50,907 nucleotides of DNA from Ochrovirga pacifica (GCF_000220525.1 NZ_AFPK01000066.1:1-50907), one strand, 5' to 3'; counted from the stretch's first letter, positions 34,132-44,477 are shown. Program-made: numbers and translations. The notes: generated by a model not told the origin, from the letters alone.

Positions 34132-35391
34132 TTAAAAAGAATAAGTTAAAAGCAAGTAATTTCTTTTGGTAGTAGTTTCTAAGGCATTTAAGTTAGAAAA
34201 ACCATTTGTATTTTCATACCTGTATTCTAATGAAAATTGTTTGTACATCAACTCTCCTGTTCCCACATATCCTCTTTCATACTTTCTTGTACTTTTTACC
34301 GCTTTGTGATTTGTTTCCCTGTTGTACTCTCTAATCTGAGTATATTCAATTCTTTGATTCGTTTCACTTATCATATAGCCATTAGAGATTCCACCACCTA
34401 TTCGAAAAATAAACTTATTAAGCAACGGAATTTTATACTTAAACAAAGTGTTCAATTTAATGTATGACATCTCTAGTTTTATGTCATTATCTGTTTTGTT
34501 CAAAAGACTTCTAGTTGTGGTATGTTTTTCTTTATAATTAAAGTTTGTGTATATTATATCATTATAAAATGAAAATTTATGAAAAGATCTAGGTAAAGCA
34601 ATATTCATAAAAACTCCTCCACTAATGTTTATTGAATTTTTAAAGTCACTTTCCGTTAAGTACTCAAAACCTGAACTTTTAAAGTCTATGGTTGTACTTG
34701 AAACCCCTGCCAACACTCCATAATTAATTTTAATGTCATCAACCTCCCTTACAAACTCTTCTTTTTCACTTACACATGTTCCATAACTTTCAAAAAGGTT
34801 GGTTAGTTTTTTTTGGGTGTACTTAGTTGTTCTTATTTTAGATTTTATGCCTTCGCAACCTTGCAAATAAAGTAAAAGCTGCCCTATATAGGTCTTATTT
34901 TCTTTTAATTTTCTAACTCCCTGATTTTTATAAAGATATTTTTTAAACTTAAGAAGTACGTATGCACTGTTTAAATATATATAATAATGGTCTACATTTC
35001 TCTTATCTACATATTTAAATAAGCTTTTATTTCCTTGATATAATGTCTGTAAAAAAACTTCTTTATTTTCTGTGTAAATCGTTTTTGAAAATTTTAAATC
35101 ATCTAATTTTCTTGATGATATTGCTACTTCAACTTTTGCAGATTTATATATCTCCCCTTCCGTTTCAAAACTTTTGATTTCAGAAGGTTTGTATACCTCT
35201 TCTTCAGCTTCTAAACTTGTTTTAAAAGATACCTCTTCTGGATTTACCAACCAATTTTGATAATCTATAAATCCTTTAATTTCTTGTTCATTGATGGTAG
35301 TTATACTCCCTGGAATAAAATTTGATTGAGCTTTAACAACACCTATAGTGTAAATAAAAGCACACATTACAAGCTTTATTTTTTTTTTCAT
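34132..35391 (-). CDS. Exported beta-barrel protein, function unknown
   Basis: A 419-residue protein with a signal peptide (about 1-21, GVVKAQ). The N-terminal half is mixed and charged (a domain with PGSITTINEQEIKGFIDYQN). The second half, from about residue 225, shows alternating strand patterns (INYGVLAGVSSTTIDFKSSG, FSLEYRYENTNGF) and ends in a barrel-closing LLLTYSF. Similar uncharacterised outer-membrane proteins are common in flavobacteria. Codon use is very AT-rich relative to recR beside it. It stands alone with no informative neighbours. Confidence 0.7.
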   Translation of the reverse strand: MKKKIKLVMCAFIYTIGVVKAQSNFIPGSITTINEQEIKGFIDYQNWLVNPEEVSFKTSLEAEEEVYKPSEIKSFETEGEIYKSAKVEVAISSRKLDDLKFSKTIYTENKEVFLQTLYQGNKSLFKYVDKRNVDHYYIYLNSAYVLLKFKKYLYKNQGVRKLKENKTYIGQLLLYLQGCEGIKSKIRTTKYTQKKLTNLFESYGTCVSEKEEFVREVDDIKINYGVLAGVSSTTIDFKSSGFEYLTESDFKNSINISGGVFMNIALPRSFHKFSFYNDIIYTNFNYKEKHTTTRSLLNKTDNDIKLEMSYIKLNTLFKYKIPLLNKFIFRIGGGISNGYMISETNQRIEYTQIREYNRETNHKAVKSTRKYERGYVGTGELMYKQFSLEYRYENTNGFSNLNALETTTKRNYLLLTYSF

Positions 35392-35459
35392 AGCATATAA
35401 ATTAAAGCAAGTAAAATTAATCTGTTCAGCAAAACAGCCTGTTAATAAAACATTATTTT

Positions 35460-36074
35460 TTACCTTAAAGAGTTTTCAAACGGAATACGATTTACAATAC
35501 TTCTTCCCAAAGTCACTTCATCAGCATACTCTAGCTCATCGCCAACAGAAATTCCCCTTGCAATAGCAGAAATCTTCACCTCCATATCTTTGATTTGTTT
35601 ATAAATATAAAAGTTGGTCGTATCGCCCTCCATGGTAGAACTAAGAGCAAACACCAACTCTTTTACTGTTCCAGATTTTACTTTTTCTATCAAACTAGCT
35701 ATTTGTAAATTGTTAGGCCCAATTCCCTCCATAGGAGATATTTTTCCACCCAGTACATGGTACAATCCCTGAAACTGTGCAGTGTTTTCTATAGCCATTA
35801 CATCTCTTACATCCTCTACCACACAAATGGTAGTTTCGTCTCTTTTGGGACTTGCACAAATCTCACACAATTCTACATCCGAAATATTGTAGCAACTTTT
35901 ACACAACTTTATTTCGTTTACCAATCCTTCTAGGGCTTGTGTTAAATGCAGCGTATGTTCCTTGGGTTGTTTTAGCAAATGTAACACCAAACGCAAAGCC
36001 GTTCGTTTACCAATACCAGGCAACTGAGAAACTTCATTTACTGCCTTTTCTAATAATTTTGATGAAAATTCCAT
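35460..36074 (-). CDS. recR: Recombination mediator RecR
   Basis: RecR, which with RecO (and RecF) loads RecA at single-strand gaps. The helix-hairpin-helix is at the start ([20 protein letters not shown]), followed by the C4 zinc motif [16 protein letters not shown] and a Toprim domain ([21 protein letters not shown]). An upstream in-frame codon would add eleven residues, but the ATG at 36072-36074 gives the family-standard start [12 protein letters not shown] and is preferred. The length of 204 residues is then normal. It is divergent from the symporter operon with 74 bases between. Confidence 0.95.
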   Translation of the reverse strand: MEFSSKLLEKAVNEVSQLPGIGKRTALRLVLHLLKQPKEHTLHLTQALEGLVNEIKLCKSCYNISDVELCEICASPKRDETTICVVEDVRDVMAIENTAQFQGLYHVLGGKISPMEGIGPNNLQIASLIEKVKSGTVKELVFALSSTMEGDTTNFYIYKQIKDMEVKISAIARGISVGDELEYADEVTLGRSIVNRIPFENSLR

Positions 36075-36081
36075 AGGCCAA

Positions 36082-36089
36082 CAAAAGTA
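36082..36089 (-). promoter_or_regulatory. -7 promoter element for recR
   Basis: TACTTTTG on the minus strand fits TAnnTTTG, 7 bases ahead of the chosen recR start. A TTG lies 15 bases further upstream. The very short leader makes the call uncertain. Confidence 0.35.
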
Positions 36090-36148
36090 CGTATATAGGT
36101 CTAACAATAAAAAAAATCTTTACTTTGCCCTATCTTAAACACTGTAAT

Positions 36149-37615
36149 ATGACACCCAGTTTTATTGCCCTACTTATTGGATTGTATTTTTTAGTGTTAT
36201 ACACTATTTCTTACATAACAGGAAAAGACAACAACAATCAAGCTTTTTTTAAGGCGAATAAAAAAGCCCCCTGGTATGTAGTTGCTTTTGGAATGATAGG
36301 AGCTTCTTTATCTGGAGTTACTTTTATTTCGGTTCCTGGTTGGGTAGGTAGTAGCCAATTTAGTTACATGCAGGTTGTTTTGGGCTATTTTTTAGGTTAT
36401 ATAACAATTGCTTATCTGTTATTGCCTTTGTACTACAAATACAATATTACTTCTATCTACAGCTATTTACAAGAACGCTTTGGAACTTACAGTCATAAAG
36501 TAGGAGCTGTTTCTTTTTTAATTTCTAGAATTTTAGGTGCTTCTTTTCGTCTGTATTTAGTAGCACTGGTTTTGCAACATTTTATGTTTGATACATGGAA
36601 CATTCCCTTTGAAATTACAGTGGTTTTGTCTGTGCTACTTATTTGGATTTATACCGCAAAAGGAGGTATTAAAACTATTATTTGGACAGATACGTTACAA
36701 ACACTTTTTATGTTAACAGCCTTGGTGTTTGTAGGTTGGGTTTTACTAAAAGAGCTAGATACTGATTTTTTCAGTTTTATTACCTCTACAGAATTTAAAA
36801 CCACTTATGGGCAAATCTTTTTTGCAGATGACATTAACAGCAAACAACATTGGTCTAAATCTATTTTAGGGGGTGCTTTTATTGCTATTGCTATGACAGG
36901 TTTGGATCAAGATATGATGCAGAAAAATCTAGCTTGCGAAAACACACAAAAAGCACAATGGAACATGCTTTCTTTAGCTCCCTCACTAATTGTTGTTAAT
37001 TTTTTGTTTTTGGTTTTAGGAGCTTTGCTATTTAGCTATGCAGCTAAACATCAAATAGAAATTCCTATGATTGATGGAAAAACTAAAACCGATTTATTAT
37101 TTCCAGAAATTGCCTTACACGGAAATTTGGGTTGGAGTGTTTCTATACTCTTTTTATTAGGATTGATTGCTGCTGCTTATTCTAGTGCAGACAGTGCTTT
37201 AACTTCTTTAACAACTTCTTTTTGTATTGATTTTTTAAAACTAGAAGACAAAACAAAAGCACATCAAGAAAAAACAAGAAAACAAACACACCTTTGGATG
37301 TCTTTGGTGTTAATTGTAACGATTGTCTTTTTCAAACACATCCTTAGCGACAATGTGATCAGTAATTTGCTAAAAGTTGCTTCGTTTACCTATGGCCCTC
37401 TTTTGGGACTATTTTCCTTCGGAATCTTTACAAAGTATAAAATTCGTGATAAGAGTGTATTATTTATAGCTGTTCTTGCCATAATTTTTACTTATTTTGC
37501 GAATGAATTTAGTGTGAGACTTTTAGGAGGATATCAGTTTGGATACGAATTGTTAGTACTGAATGGACTGTTTACTTTTATAGGACTTTACACCATCAGA
37601 ATAAAACATGAATAA
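36149..37615 (+). CDS. Sodium:solute symporter (SSS family)
   Basis: A sodium-coupled transporter with about 13 hydrophobic helices. Family stretches include [20 protein letters not shown] near the N-terminus, [20 protein letters not shown] mid-protein and [20 protein letters not shown], where the paired serines form part of the sodium site. The preferred start is the ATG at 36149 ([11 protein letters not shown]); an alternative TTG 24 bases upstream adds eight residues that match no helix. The solute (sugar, amino acid or pantothenate) cannot be read from sequence. The stop overlaps the pdxH start by 8 bases, so these genes form one operon. Confidence 0.9.
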   Translation: MTPSFIALLIGLYFLVLYTISYITGKDNNNQAFFKANKKAPWYVVAFGMIGASLSGVTFISVPGWVGSSQFSYMQVVLGYFLGYITIAYLLLPLYYKYNITSIYSYLQERFGTYSHKVGAVSFLISRILGASFRLYLVALVLQHFMFDTWNIPFEITVVLSVLLIWIYTAKGGIKTIIWTDTLQTLFMLTALVFVGWVLLKELDTDFFSFITSTEFKTTYGQIFFADDINSKQHWSKSILGGAFIAIAMTGLDQDMMQKNLACENTQKAQWNMLSLAPSLIVVNFLFLVLGALLFSYAAKHQIEIPMIDGKTKTDLLFPEIALHGNLGWSVSILFLLGLIAAAYSSADSALTSLTTSFCIDFLKLEDKTKAHQEKTRKQTHLWMSLVLIVTIVFFKHILSDNVISNLLKVASFTYGPLLGLFSFGIFTKYKIRDKSVLFIAVLAIIFTYFANEFSVRLLGGYQFGYELLVLNGLFTFIGLYTIRIKHE

Positions 37616-38255
37616 CGATTTAAGCAATTATCGTAAAAATTACCAACAAGCTGAGTTGTTAGAAACTGAGCTACCCCAAGCCCCTATAGAACTATTTCAA
37701 CAATGGTTTTATCAAGCCGAAATGTCCGAAACCAATTCTGAAACCAACGCTATGAATGTGGCCACCATTGGATTGGATGGTTTTCCCAAAAGCAGAATTG
37801 TACTTCTTAAAAAATTTACTTGGGAAGGATTTATTTTTTACACCAATTACCACAGCGAAAAAGGAAAGGCTATTGCCCTAAACCCAAATGTGTGTGCCTC
37901 TTTTTTCTGGGAAGCACAAGAACGACAAGTTATTATTAAAGGAATTGCAGAAAAAATTCCCGAAAATTTATCCGATGGATATTTTGAAAGTCGTCCTGAG
38001 GGAAGTAAATTAGGAGCATGGTCATCTAATCAAAGTCAGGTAGTTCCTTCTAGGCAAGCTTTGGATGCTAATTTAGAAAGCTATCAAAAACAGTTTAAAA
38101 ACAAAGAAATTCCACGACCCAAGCATTGGGGAGGTTATATTATCAAACCCATTTCAATAGAATTTTGGCAAGGAAGACCTAACAGAATGCACGATAGAAT
38201 TCGATATACACAAACAGAAAACTTTGATTGGAAGATAGAACGATTAGCCCCTTAA
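37608..38255 (+). CDS. pdxH: Pyridoxamine 5'-phosphate oxidase
   Basis: A 215-residue FMN enzyme that makes pyridoxal 5'-phosphate from pyridoxine or pyridoxamine 5'-phosphate. Family motifs: [49 protein letters not shown] and the C-terminal [12 protein letters not shown] plus RLAP ending, which hold the PLP and FMN ligands. Length is normal. Second gene of the SSS-pdxH-SixA-Ppx-cyclophilin operon. Confidence 0.96.
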   Translation: MNNDLSNYRKNYQQAELLETELPQAPIELFQQWFYQAEMSETNSETNAMNVATIGLDGFPKSRIVLLKKFTWEGFIFYTNYHSEKGKAIALNPNVCASFFWEAQERQVIIKGIAEKIPENLSDGYFESRPEGSKLGAWSSNQSQVVPSRQALDANLESYQKQFKNKEIPRPKHWGGYIIKPISIEFWQGRPNRMHDRIRYTQTENFDWKIERLAP

Positions 38256-38270
38256 CTCTTTGAAATTTAT

Positions 38271-38762
38271 ATGAAAACAATCTATATAGTTAGACATGCA
38301 AAATCTTCATGGGAGTATGAAGGTATACAAGATATTGATAGACCTTTGAAAAAAAGAGGAATCAAAGACTCGTATTTAATTGCCAATGTATTAAAAAACA
38401 AAATTGCCAAGCCCGATGCCTTTATTTCTAGTTGTGCCAACAGAGCATTGCATACAGGAATTATTTTTTGCAATGTGTTAGAGTTTCCTATGGCCAACCT
38501 AAAAATTAGCAAATCGCTATACAGTTTTAGCGATGGCTATTTGGTAAAGACCATTCGCGCTTTGGACGATGCTTACAATTCTGCTATTGTATTTAGTCAC
38601 GATCATGGAATTAATACCTTTGTAAATACCTTTGGTAGCAAACCCATATCGCATGTACCTACATGTGGTGTTATCGGAATTACTTTTGATACACAACATT
38701 GGAAAAACATCAAATCTGGAAAAACCATTTTGGTAGAGTTTCCAAGAAAACACAAAAACTAA
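38271..38762 (+). CDS. SixA-like histidine phosphatase
   Basis: A 163-residue small phosphoglycerate-mutase-fold phosphatase. The catalytic RHG-type motif is VRHAKSSW, with the phospho-accepting His8 or 9, and a second catalytic His in FSHDHGIN. It resembles SixA, which removes phosphate from histidine kinases' HPt domains, but the true substrate in flavobacteria is not settled. It starts 15 bases after pdxH. Confidence 0.85.
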   Translation: MKTIYIVRHAKSSWEYEGIQDIDRPLKKRGIKDSYLIANVLKNKIAKPDAFISSCANRALHTGIIFCNVLEFPMANLKISKSLYSFSDGYLVKTIRALDDAYNSAIVFSHDHGINTFVNTFGSKPISHVPTCGVIGITFDTQHWKNIKSGKTILVEFPRKHKN

Positions 38763-38793
38763 GCTATTGTAATGTATTTAAAATAAAACTATT

Positions 38794-39690
38794 TTGATTA
38801 AAATAAGGAAATACGGAGCCATTGATATTGGTTCTAACGCTGTAAGACTTTTAATTGCTGATGTAATAGAAAACGAAGATAGACCCACCAAATTTAAAAA
38901 ATCTGCCTTGGTGCGTGTGCCTATTCGTTTGGGAGAAGATACTTTTGTAAAAGGAGAAATTTCTGAGAAAAAAATTATTGCTCTAAGAGATGCCATGAAA
39001 GCATTTCAGCTTTTAATGCAAATACACGGAGTAGAAAAATACAAAGCCTGTGCTACGTCGGCCATGCGAGATGCCTCTAACGGTGCTTACGTAATTGACC
39101 GTATTCTTAAAAAGACTGGGGTTAAGATTGATATTATTGATGGAAAAATAGAAGCTCAAATTATTGCAACCACAGATTTAGGAGAGTTGTTAGACCATAC
39201 CAAATCCTATTTGTATGTAGATGTTGGTGGAGGTAGTACAGAAATGACCATCTACAAACACGGAAAAATTACCGTTTCTAAATCTTTTAAAATGGGTACT
39301 GTACGTATGCTAAATCAAAAAGATTTGCTTGAGGAAACTTGGGAAAAGATGAAAGAATGGGTAAAACATCATACCAAAGACATTAAAAACATTTCTTTGA
39401 TTGGTTCTGGAGGAAACATCAACAAAATATACAAAATGTCTGGCAGAACCGATGGTTCACCATTATCTTATGTATACATGAGAGCCAATTACAAATACCT
39501 AAAATCGATGACCTACGATGAACGTATTTCGGAGTTAAACTTAAATCAAGACAGAGCCGATGTAATTGTACCTGCAACTAAGATCTATGTATCTGCTATG
39601 AAATGGTCCGAAGCCAAAAGAATTTATGTGCCAAAAATAGGTTTGGCCGATGGAATTGTAAAAAGTTTGTATGCTGGAATTATTGAATAA
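38794..39690 (+). CDS. Ppx/GppA family phosphatase
   Basis: A 298-residue actin-fold phosphatase acting on polyphosphate ends or pppGpp. Signature motifs are YGAIDIGSNAVRLLIADV at the start and VDVGGGSTEMTI for the second phosphate loop. The reading frame has no ATG before the first motif; the best start is TTG at 38794-38796, since an in-frame stop lies at 38779-38781 and the next ATG falls well inside the domain. It lies 31 bases after the SixA-like gene, and its last 20 bases overlap the cyclophilin gene. It is short compared with two-domain Ppx proteins, as is common in Bacteroidota. Confidence 0.9.
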   Translation: MIKIRKYGAIDIGSNAVRLLIADVIENEDRPTKFKKSALVRVPIRLGEDTFVKGEISEKKIIALRDAMKAFQLLMQIHGVEKYKACATSAMRDASNGAYVIDRILKKTGVKIDIIDGKIEAQIIATTDLGELLDHTKSYLYVDVGGGSTEMTIYKHGKITVSKSFKMGTVRMLNQKDLLEETWEKMKEWVKHHTKDIKNISLIGSGGNINKIYKMSGRTDGSPLSYVYMRANYKYLKSMTYDERISELNLNQDRADVIVPATKIYVSAMKWSEAKRIYVPKIGLADGIVKSLYAGIIE

Positions 39691-40462
39691 ATACATACGT
39701 GTTTTCCTTTTTATAGGTGCTGGTACTCTTTTTTTAGCTGCTTGTACAGATACAAAAAGTAAAAAAAACACTTCATTGCCCCAAAAAAATCTTTCGCATA
39801 CAACTAAACATCCTTTAAAAAAAAGTAAGGAATCGGTCTCTAAAAAAGATAGCCTCCCTAAAAAGAAAAAGGAAGTAGTAAGAATTCCCAAAGAGGAGTT
39901 GTTGATTAAAGATATCATCAACCAAAAAAATGTGCGTTCCTTTTTTTTAGATTATGGAAGGAAAAATCCTGAAACCAAACTTCTTTTAAAAACTAGGCTC
40001 GGAAACATGCACATTACGCTATACAAGCAAACTCCACTACACAGAGCTAGTTTTATTTATTTAATTAAAAACGGTTATTTTAATAAAACCTGTTTTCACA
40101 GAATAGTAAAAGATTTTATCATTCAAGGAGGTTGGTCAGATCAAGCTATTGTGGACAAGTACCGAATACAGCTAAACCGTTATCGTTTGCCAGCAGAATT
40201 TAGAAAAGGAGTAAATCATAAAAGAGGAGCTTTGTCTGCCACTAGAAGATGGGTAAACAATCCTGATAAAATGTCTAGTCCTTTTGAATTTTTTATTGTT
40301 CAAACCGATATCGATTGTTCACATTTAAACGGAGAGCATACTGTTTTTGGACAGGTAACCAAAGGATTTGAAGTTATTGACAAAATAGCAGCTGTTAAAC
40401 TAGACGGAAACTCTGAATGGCCCGAAGTCGACGTTGATATTACCTTTGAAATTTTAGATTAA
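39671..40462 (+). CDS. Cyclophilin-type peptidyl-prolyl isomerase lipoprotein
   Basis: A 263-residue lipoprotein (lipobox LAAC, Cys25). After a lysine/serine-rich linker (about 28-75) comes a cyclophilin domain (about 105-263): GNMHITLYKQTPLHRASFIY, NKTCFHRIVKDFIIQGG, SSPFEFFIVQ, LNGEHTVFGQV. FHRIV and FFIVQ supply the catalytic Arg and the Gln of the proline pocket. It should help fold periplasmic or outer-membrane proteins. The start overlaps the last 20 bases of the Ppx gene, indicating coupled translation. Last gene of the operon. Confidence 0.9.
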   Translation: MLELLNKYIRVFLFIGAGTLFLAACTDTKSKKNTSLPQKNLSHTTKHPLKKSKESVSKKDSLPKKKKEVVRIPKEELLIKDIINQKNVRSFFLDYGRKNPETKLLLKTRLGNMHITLYKQTPLHRASFIYLIKNGYFNKTCFHRIVKDFIIQGGWSDQAIVDKYRIQLNRYRLPAEFRKGVNHKRGALSATRRWVNNPDKMSSPFEFFIVQTDIDCSHLNGEHTVFGQVTKGFEVIDKIAAVKLDGNSEWPEVDVDITFEILD

Positions 40463-40490
40463 AAAAACCGATAGATTGAATCTCTATCGG
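40461..40490 (-). terminator. Intrinsic terminator after the M48 peptidase gene
   Basis: CCGATAGA (40468-40475) and TCTATCGG (40483-40490) pair. On the minus strand a run of seven T residues follows (40467-40461). It begins at the end of the convergent cyclophilin gene. Confidence 0.75.
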
Positions 40491-40514
40491 AATGTATCTT
40501 TACTTGATTGTAAA

Positions 40515-41309
40515 TTATTTGTACTTTAATGCTTCTCTCCTAGCTTGCGGCAAGTAAGAGCGTAAGGTTTGTATTCTAGAATCGTTTGAAGGGTGTGTAC
40601 TTAAAAATTCTGGTTGAGAAGCTCCTCCTAACGCCTTCATTCTTTCCCAAACTCTTACCGCTTCTTCTCCATTATAGCCAGCCATAATCATAAATACCAA
40701 TCCTAGCTTATCTGCCTCTGTTTCGTGAGTTCTACTGTATTTTAACATTCCTAACTGAGAACCAACTCCGTAAGCCATGTTCCATAGTTGTTGCGATGTT
40801 TCGTCTTGTCCTGAAGTTGCAATTGCCACGGCTGCACCTCCATATTGTTGTAACTGTGCAGAGCTCATTCGTTCTTGTCCGTGTTTGGCAAATGCGTGGG
40901 CTACTTCGTGTCCCATAATCGCTGCAATTCCATCCACATTTTTGGCTACAGGCAAAATTCCAGTGTAAAACACCACTTTACCACCAGGCATACACCAAGC
41001 GTTTAATTGATCGTCTTGTACCAAGTTAAATTCCCAACGATAATTATTTGCTTCTTCTGCCATTCCATTCTGTCTCATAAATTTATCGACCGCTTTTGAA
41101 ATTTTTGCTCCTACAGTTTTTATTTGAGCTGTTTTTGCTCCATCGGTAGATAGTTTATTTTCTCTTAAAAAAGCATCGTATTGAGCAAAACTAGTGGGTA
41201 AAATTTGACTATCAGAAACAAAATTTAACCTTTTTCTTCCTGTAATTGGTACAGTACTACAAGCTATTAATAGTGATATTGCTATAAAACTACTTAGTTT
41301 TTTTCTCAT
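40515..41309 (-). CDS. M48-family metallopeptidase lipoprotein
   Basis: A 264-residue lipoprotein (LIAC, Cys17) with the zinc motif HEVAH (134-138) and a third ligand Glu in THETEADKLG. It belongs to the LoiP/YcaL type of periplasmic M48 peptidases that remove damaged outer-membrane proteins. There is no membrane helix other than the signal. A clear -7 element lies upstream (41331-41338). Monocistronic, convergent with the cyclophilin gene. Confidence 0.92.
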   Translation of the reverse strand: MRKKLSSFIAISLLIACSTVPITGRKRLNFVSDSQILPTSFAQYDAFLRENKLSTDGAKTAQIKTVGAKISKAVDKFMRQNGMAEEANNYRWEFNLVQDDQLNAWCMPGGKVVFYTGILPVAKNVDGIAAIMGHEVAHAFAKHGQERMSSAQLQQYGGAAVAIATSGQDETSQQLWNMAYGVGSQLGMLKYSRTHETEADKLGLVFMIMAGYNGEEAVRVWERMKALGGASQPEFLSTHPSNDSRIQTLRSYLPQARREALKYK

Positions 41310-41330
41310 ATTTTCTATTTTTATCTCTTA

Positions 41331-41338
41331 CAAATATA
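41331..41338 (-). promoter_or_regulatory. -7 promoter element for the M48 gene
   Basis: TATATTTG on the minus strand, a perfect TAnnTTTG match, 21 bases ahead of the start codon. The 15-base sequence CAAATATACTACTTT around it recurs at 47886-47900 at another promoter. Confidence 0.6.
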
Positions 41339-41413
41339 CTACTTTGAGGAACTAAATCGTAATGCATATACGATTCAAACGACCTCTTATGCAAGAGAAA
41401 ACAATAAAAACCT

Positions 41414-41863
41414 ATGCAAAATATATATATTGCTTTATTTATGTGTTTAAGTTCTTTGGGATGGTCTCAGGAAAAAGTAAGCAAATCAGAAAAAGAATGG
41501 AAAGAAATTCTAACTCCCGAACAATATTTTGTATTAAGACAAAAAGGAACCGAAAGACCTTTTACAGGCAAGCTAAATAAACATTACAAAAAGGGTACGT
41601 ACCTTTGTGCAGGCTGCCAAACTCCTTTATTTACTTCTGATGCTAAATACGATTCTGGATCGGGTTGGCCTTCTTTTGACAAAGCCATTAAAAATAAGGT
41701 TGATTATGCTAGTGATAAAAAATACGGCATGGTAAGAACCGAAATTATTTGTACAACTTGTGGAGGCCATTTAGGACATGTATTTAACGATGGCCCCAAA
41801 GAAACCACAGGAAAGCGTTATTGTGTGAATTCTGCAGCATTAACCTTTAAAAAATCAGAATAA
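41414..41863 (+). CDS. msrB: Peptide-methionine (R)-S-oxide reductase, exported
   Basis: A 149-residue MsrB that reduces methionine-R-sulfoxide in oxidised proteins. A signal peptide at about 1-18 (LSSLGWSQ) places it in the periplasm, unlike most MsrB. Zinc cysteines are C65/C68 (CAGC) and C113/C116 (CTTC), catalytic Cys137 is in RYCVNSAAL, and substrate-binding SGSGWPSF is present. No msrA is adjacent. Confidence 0.95.
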   Translation: MQNIYIALFMCLSSLGWSQEKVSKSEKEWKEILTPEQYFVLRQKGTERPFTGKLNKHYKKGTYLCAGCQTPLFTSDAKYDSGSGWPSFDKAIKNKVDYASDKKYGMVRTEIICTTCGGHLGHVFNDGPKETTGKRYCVNSAALTFKKSE

Positions 41864-41991
41864 ATTAACTAGGGTCAATTTATTATTCTAAAATTTTAAA
41901 TATCTTTAAAATCCATATAGTTTAAGAATGCTCTTTTTACAAAGAGAAAACTCATGGAATAAATAGTATTTGTTTTTAGTTTTACAATTTT

Positions 41992-42018
41992 ACCTTCTCA
42001 TTTTTGAGAAGGTTTTTT
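41992..42018 (+). terminator. Intrinsic terminator between msrB and ffh
   Basis: ACCTTCTCA, loop TTTT, TGAGAAGGT followed by six T residues. It lies 128 bases after msrB and before the ffh promoter. Confidence 0.75.
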
Positions 42019-42055
42019 GTTGCTTTTTATGTTTATTAAATTGAGTATATTCTTG

Positions 42056-42063
42056 TATATTTG
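42056..42063 (+). promoter_or_regulatory. -7 promoter element for ffh
   Basis: TATATTTG, a perfect TAnnTTTG match, 37 bases ahead of the ffh start. The best upstream element at usual spacing is only TTTA (42032-42035). Confidence 0.55.
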
Positions 42064-42100
42064 CACTTCTTAACGCTAATAAAGTAAACCACCGCATACT

Positions 42101-43447
42101 ATGTTTAACAATTTATCAGATAAACTAGATAAAGCCTTACATCTTTTAAAAGGTCACGGAAAAATAACGGAAGTAAATGTTGCAGAAACCTTAAAAGAAG
42201 TTAGAAGAGCATTGTTAGATGCCGACGTGAACTTTAAAATTGCCAAAGAATTTACCAATACCGTAAAGCAAAAAGCTATAGGACAGGACGTATTAACTTC
42301 GTTAAACCCTGGTCAATTAATGGTAAAACTGGTAAAAGACGAATTGACAGAATTGATGGGAGGAGAAACTGCTGGGGTAAACTTAAACGGAACTCCTTCG
42401 GTAATTTTGATGGCAGGTTTACAAGGGTCGGGAAAAACTACCTTTTCTGGAAAGCTAGCCAATTACTTAAAAAACAAAAAGACCAAACAAGTTTTATTGG
42501 TTGGTGCCGATGTATACAGACCAGCAGCAATCAATCAGTTGCAAGTTGTCGGAGAACAAATTGGTGTAGAAGTTTATGCTGAACCTGAAAACAAAAACCC
42601 TGTTGAGATTGCTCAAAATGCCATCGCTCATGCAAAGGCCAACGGGAAAAACACAGTAATTATAGATACTGCGGGTCGTTTGGCTATAGACGAGGCTTTA
42701 ATGACCGAGATTTCTAACATCCATAAAGCTGTAAATCCACAAGAAACTCTTTTTGTAGTAGACTCTATGACGGGGCAAGATGCTGTAAATACTGCAAAAG
42801 CATTTAACGATTTGCTAAACTTTGACGGAGTTGTTTTAACCAAACTAGATGGTGACACTAGAGGTGGAGCTGCATTGTCTATTAAAACTGTAGTAAACAA
42901 GCCTATTAAGTTTATCGGTACTGGAGAAAAAATGGAAGCTGTAGATGTATTTCATCCAGACCGTATGGCAGACCGTATTTTAGGAATGGGAGACGTTGTG
43001 TCTTTGGTAGAACGTGCTCAGGAACAATTTGATATTGAAGAATCTAGAAAGTTACAAAAGAAAATTGCGAAAAATCAATTTGGTTTTGATGACTTTTTGA
43101 ATCAGATTCAACAAATCAAAAAAATGGGGAATATGAAAGACTTGGTAGGAATGATTCCTGGTGCTGGTAAAGCCCTAAAGGACGTTGATATTGATGACGA
43201 TGCCTTTAAAGGAATTGAAGCCATCATAAATTCTATGACTCCTTTAGAAAGAACCGAACCTAAAGTAATCAACGCATCTAGAAAAAAGAGAATTGCCAAA
43301 GGATCTGGAACGAGCATTACCGAAGTAAACCAGTTGCTAAAACAGTTTTTCCAAATGGCCAAAATGATGAAAATGATGCAAGGTGGTGGTGCTAAAAAAA
43401 TGATGCAAATGATGCAAGGAATGAAAGGCGGAATGCCAGGAATGTAA
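42101..43447 (+). CDS. ffh: Signal recognition particle protein Ffh
   Basis: A 448-residue SRP GTPase that targets nascent membrane and exported proteins to the FtsY/Sec site. N domain (1-90), G domain with GLQGSGKTT, DTAGRLAID and TKLDGDTRGG, and a methionine-rich M domain (FFQMAKMMKMMQGG near the C-terminus) that binds signal sequences and 4.5S RNA. Length is normal. Confidence 0.98.
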   Translation: MFNNLSDKLDKALHLLKGHGKITEVNVAETLKEVRRALLDADVNFKIAKEFTNTVKQKAIGQDVLTSLNPGQLMVKLVKDELTELMGGETAGVNLNGTPSVILMAGLQGSGKTTFSGKLANYLKNKKTKQVLLVGADVYRPAAINQLQVVGEQIGVEVYAEPENKNPVEIAQNAIAHAKANGKNTVIIDTAGRLAIDEALMTEISNIHKAVNPQETLFVVDSMTGQDAVNTAKAFNDLLNFDGVVLTKLDGDTRGGAALSIKTVVNKPIKFIGTGEKMEAVDVFHPDRMADRILGMGDVVSLVERAQEQFDIEESRKLQKKIAKNQFGFDDFLNQIQQIKKMGNMKDLVGMIPGAGKALKDVDIDDDAFKGIEAIINSMTPLERTEPKVINASRKKRIAKGSGTSITEVNQLLKQFFQMAKMMKMMQGGGAKKMMQMMQGMKGGMPGM

Positions 43448-43540
43448 TAATATAAAGTTAGTCTTAAATACTAATTGCCTTATTATACAATCATTGAACA
43501 TACAACTTTGTACACTGTACTTAGTATTAAAACCAAAAGA

Positions 43541-44416
43541 ATGACCATACTAGACGGTAAAAAAACATCTGCAGACATTAAAGCTGAAATTGCAGAAAAA
43601 GTAAAAGAACTAAAAGCTCAAGGAAAAAAAACACCTCATTTAGCTGCTGTTATTGTAGGAAATGATGGGGCTAGTAAAACCTATGTTGGAGCCAAAGTAA
43701 AAGCTTGTGAGTTAGTAGGTTTTGAATCTACGTTGATTGAACTACCTGAAGAAACTTCGGAAGAAGCTTTATTACAAAAAATAAACGATTTAAACCAAGA
43801 CAATGCTATAGACGGATACATTGTTCAATTGCCATTACCAAGGCATATAGACGAACACAAAGTACTTTTAGCTATTGATGCAGATAAAGATGTGGATGGT
43901 TTTCATCCAACCAACGTAGGGAGAATGGCTTTAGAATTGCCTACTTTTTTACCCGCTACTCCGTACGGAATTTTAGAATTGTTAGAACGTTATCAAGTTC
44001 CTACATCAGGTAAAAACGTAGTAGTGATTGGACGTTCTCACATAGTAGGAAGACCAATGAGTATTTTGATGTCTCAAAAAAGAGCTGCGGGTGATGCAAC
44101 TGTAACTGTAGCACACTCTAGAACTCAAAACCTAAAAGAACTAACTTTACAAGCAGATATTGTTGTAGTAGCCTTAGGTGTTGCAGAATTCTTAACGGGA
44201 GATATGGTTAAAGAAGGCGTAACTATTATTGATGTAGGGATTACTCGTATTGAAGATTCTTCTAAAAAGAATGGTTTCCGTTTGGCAGGAGATGTACATT
44301 TTGATTCTGTTGCTCCCAAAGCTGAATTCATTACGCCAGTTCCTGGTGGTGTAGGTCCTATGACCATTGCCATGTTGTTAAAAAACACCTTATTGGCTGG
44401 AGAAAGAAAGTCTTAA
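43541..44416 (+). CDS. folD: Methylene-tetrahydrofolate dehydrogenase/cyclohydrolase FolD
   Basis: A bifunctional folate enzyme converting 5,10-methylene-THF to 10-formyl-THF. Motifs: [16 protein letters not shown] with the catalytic Lys, [14 protein letters not shown], the Rossmann stretch [17 protein letters not shown] and the C-terminal [10 protein letters not shown]. An upstream in-frame codon would add 22 unrelated residues; the ATG at 43541 gives the normal start [14 protein letters not shown] and is preferred. It follows ffh by 93 bases and ends at a bidirectional terminator. Confidence 0.96.
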   Translation: MTILDGKKTSADIKAEIAEKVKELKAQGKKTPHLAAVIVGNDGASKTYVGAKVKACELVGFESTLIELPEETSEEALLQKINDLNQDNAIDGYIVQLPLPRHIDEHKVLLAIDADKDVDGFHPTNVGRMALELPTFLPATPYGILELLERYQVPTSGKNVVVIGRSHIVGRPMSILMSQKRAAGDATVTVAHSRTQNLKELTLQADIVVVALGVAEFLTGDMVKEGVTIIDVGITRIEDSSKKNGFRLAGDVHFDSVAPKAEFITPVPGGVGPMTIAMLLKNTLLAGERKS

Positions 44417-44438
44417 ATTTTTTAAAAATTTACATAAT

Positions 44439-44474
44439 AAAAATTCCTGTTTTATCTAAAAAACAGGAATTTTT
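44439..44474. terminator. Bidirectional terminator between folD and the Fur-family gene
   Basis: AAAAATTCCTGTTTT and AAAACAGGAATTTTT form a perfect 15-bp stem around a 6-base loop, serving the two convergent genes. Confidence 0.88.
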
Positions 44475-44477
44475 ATT

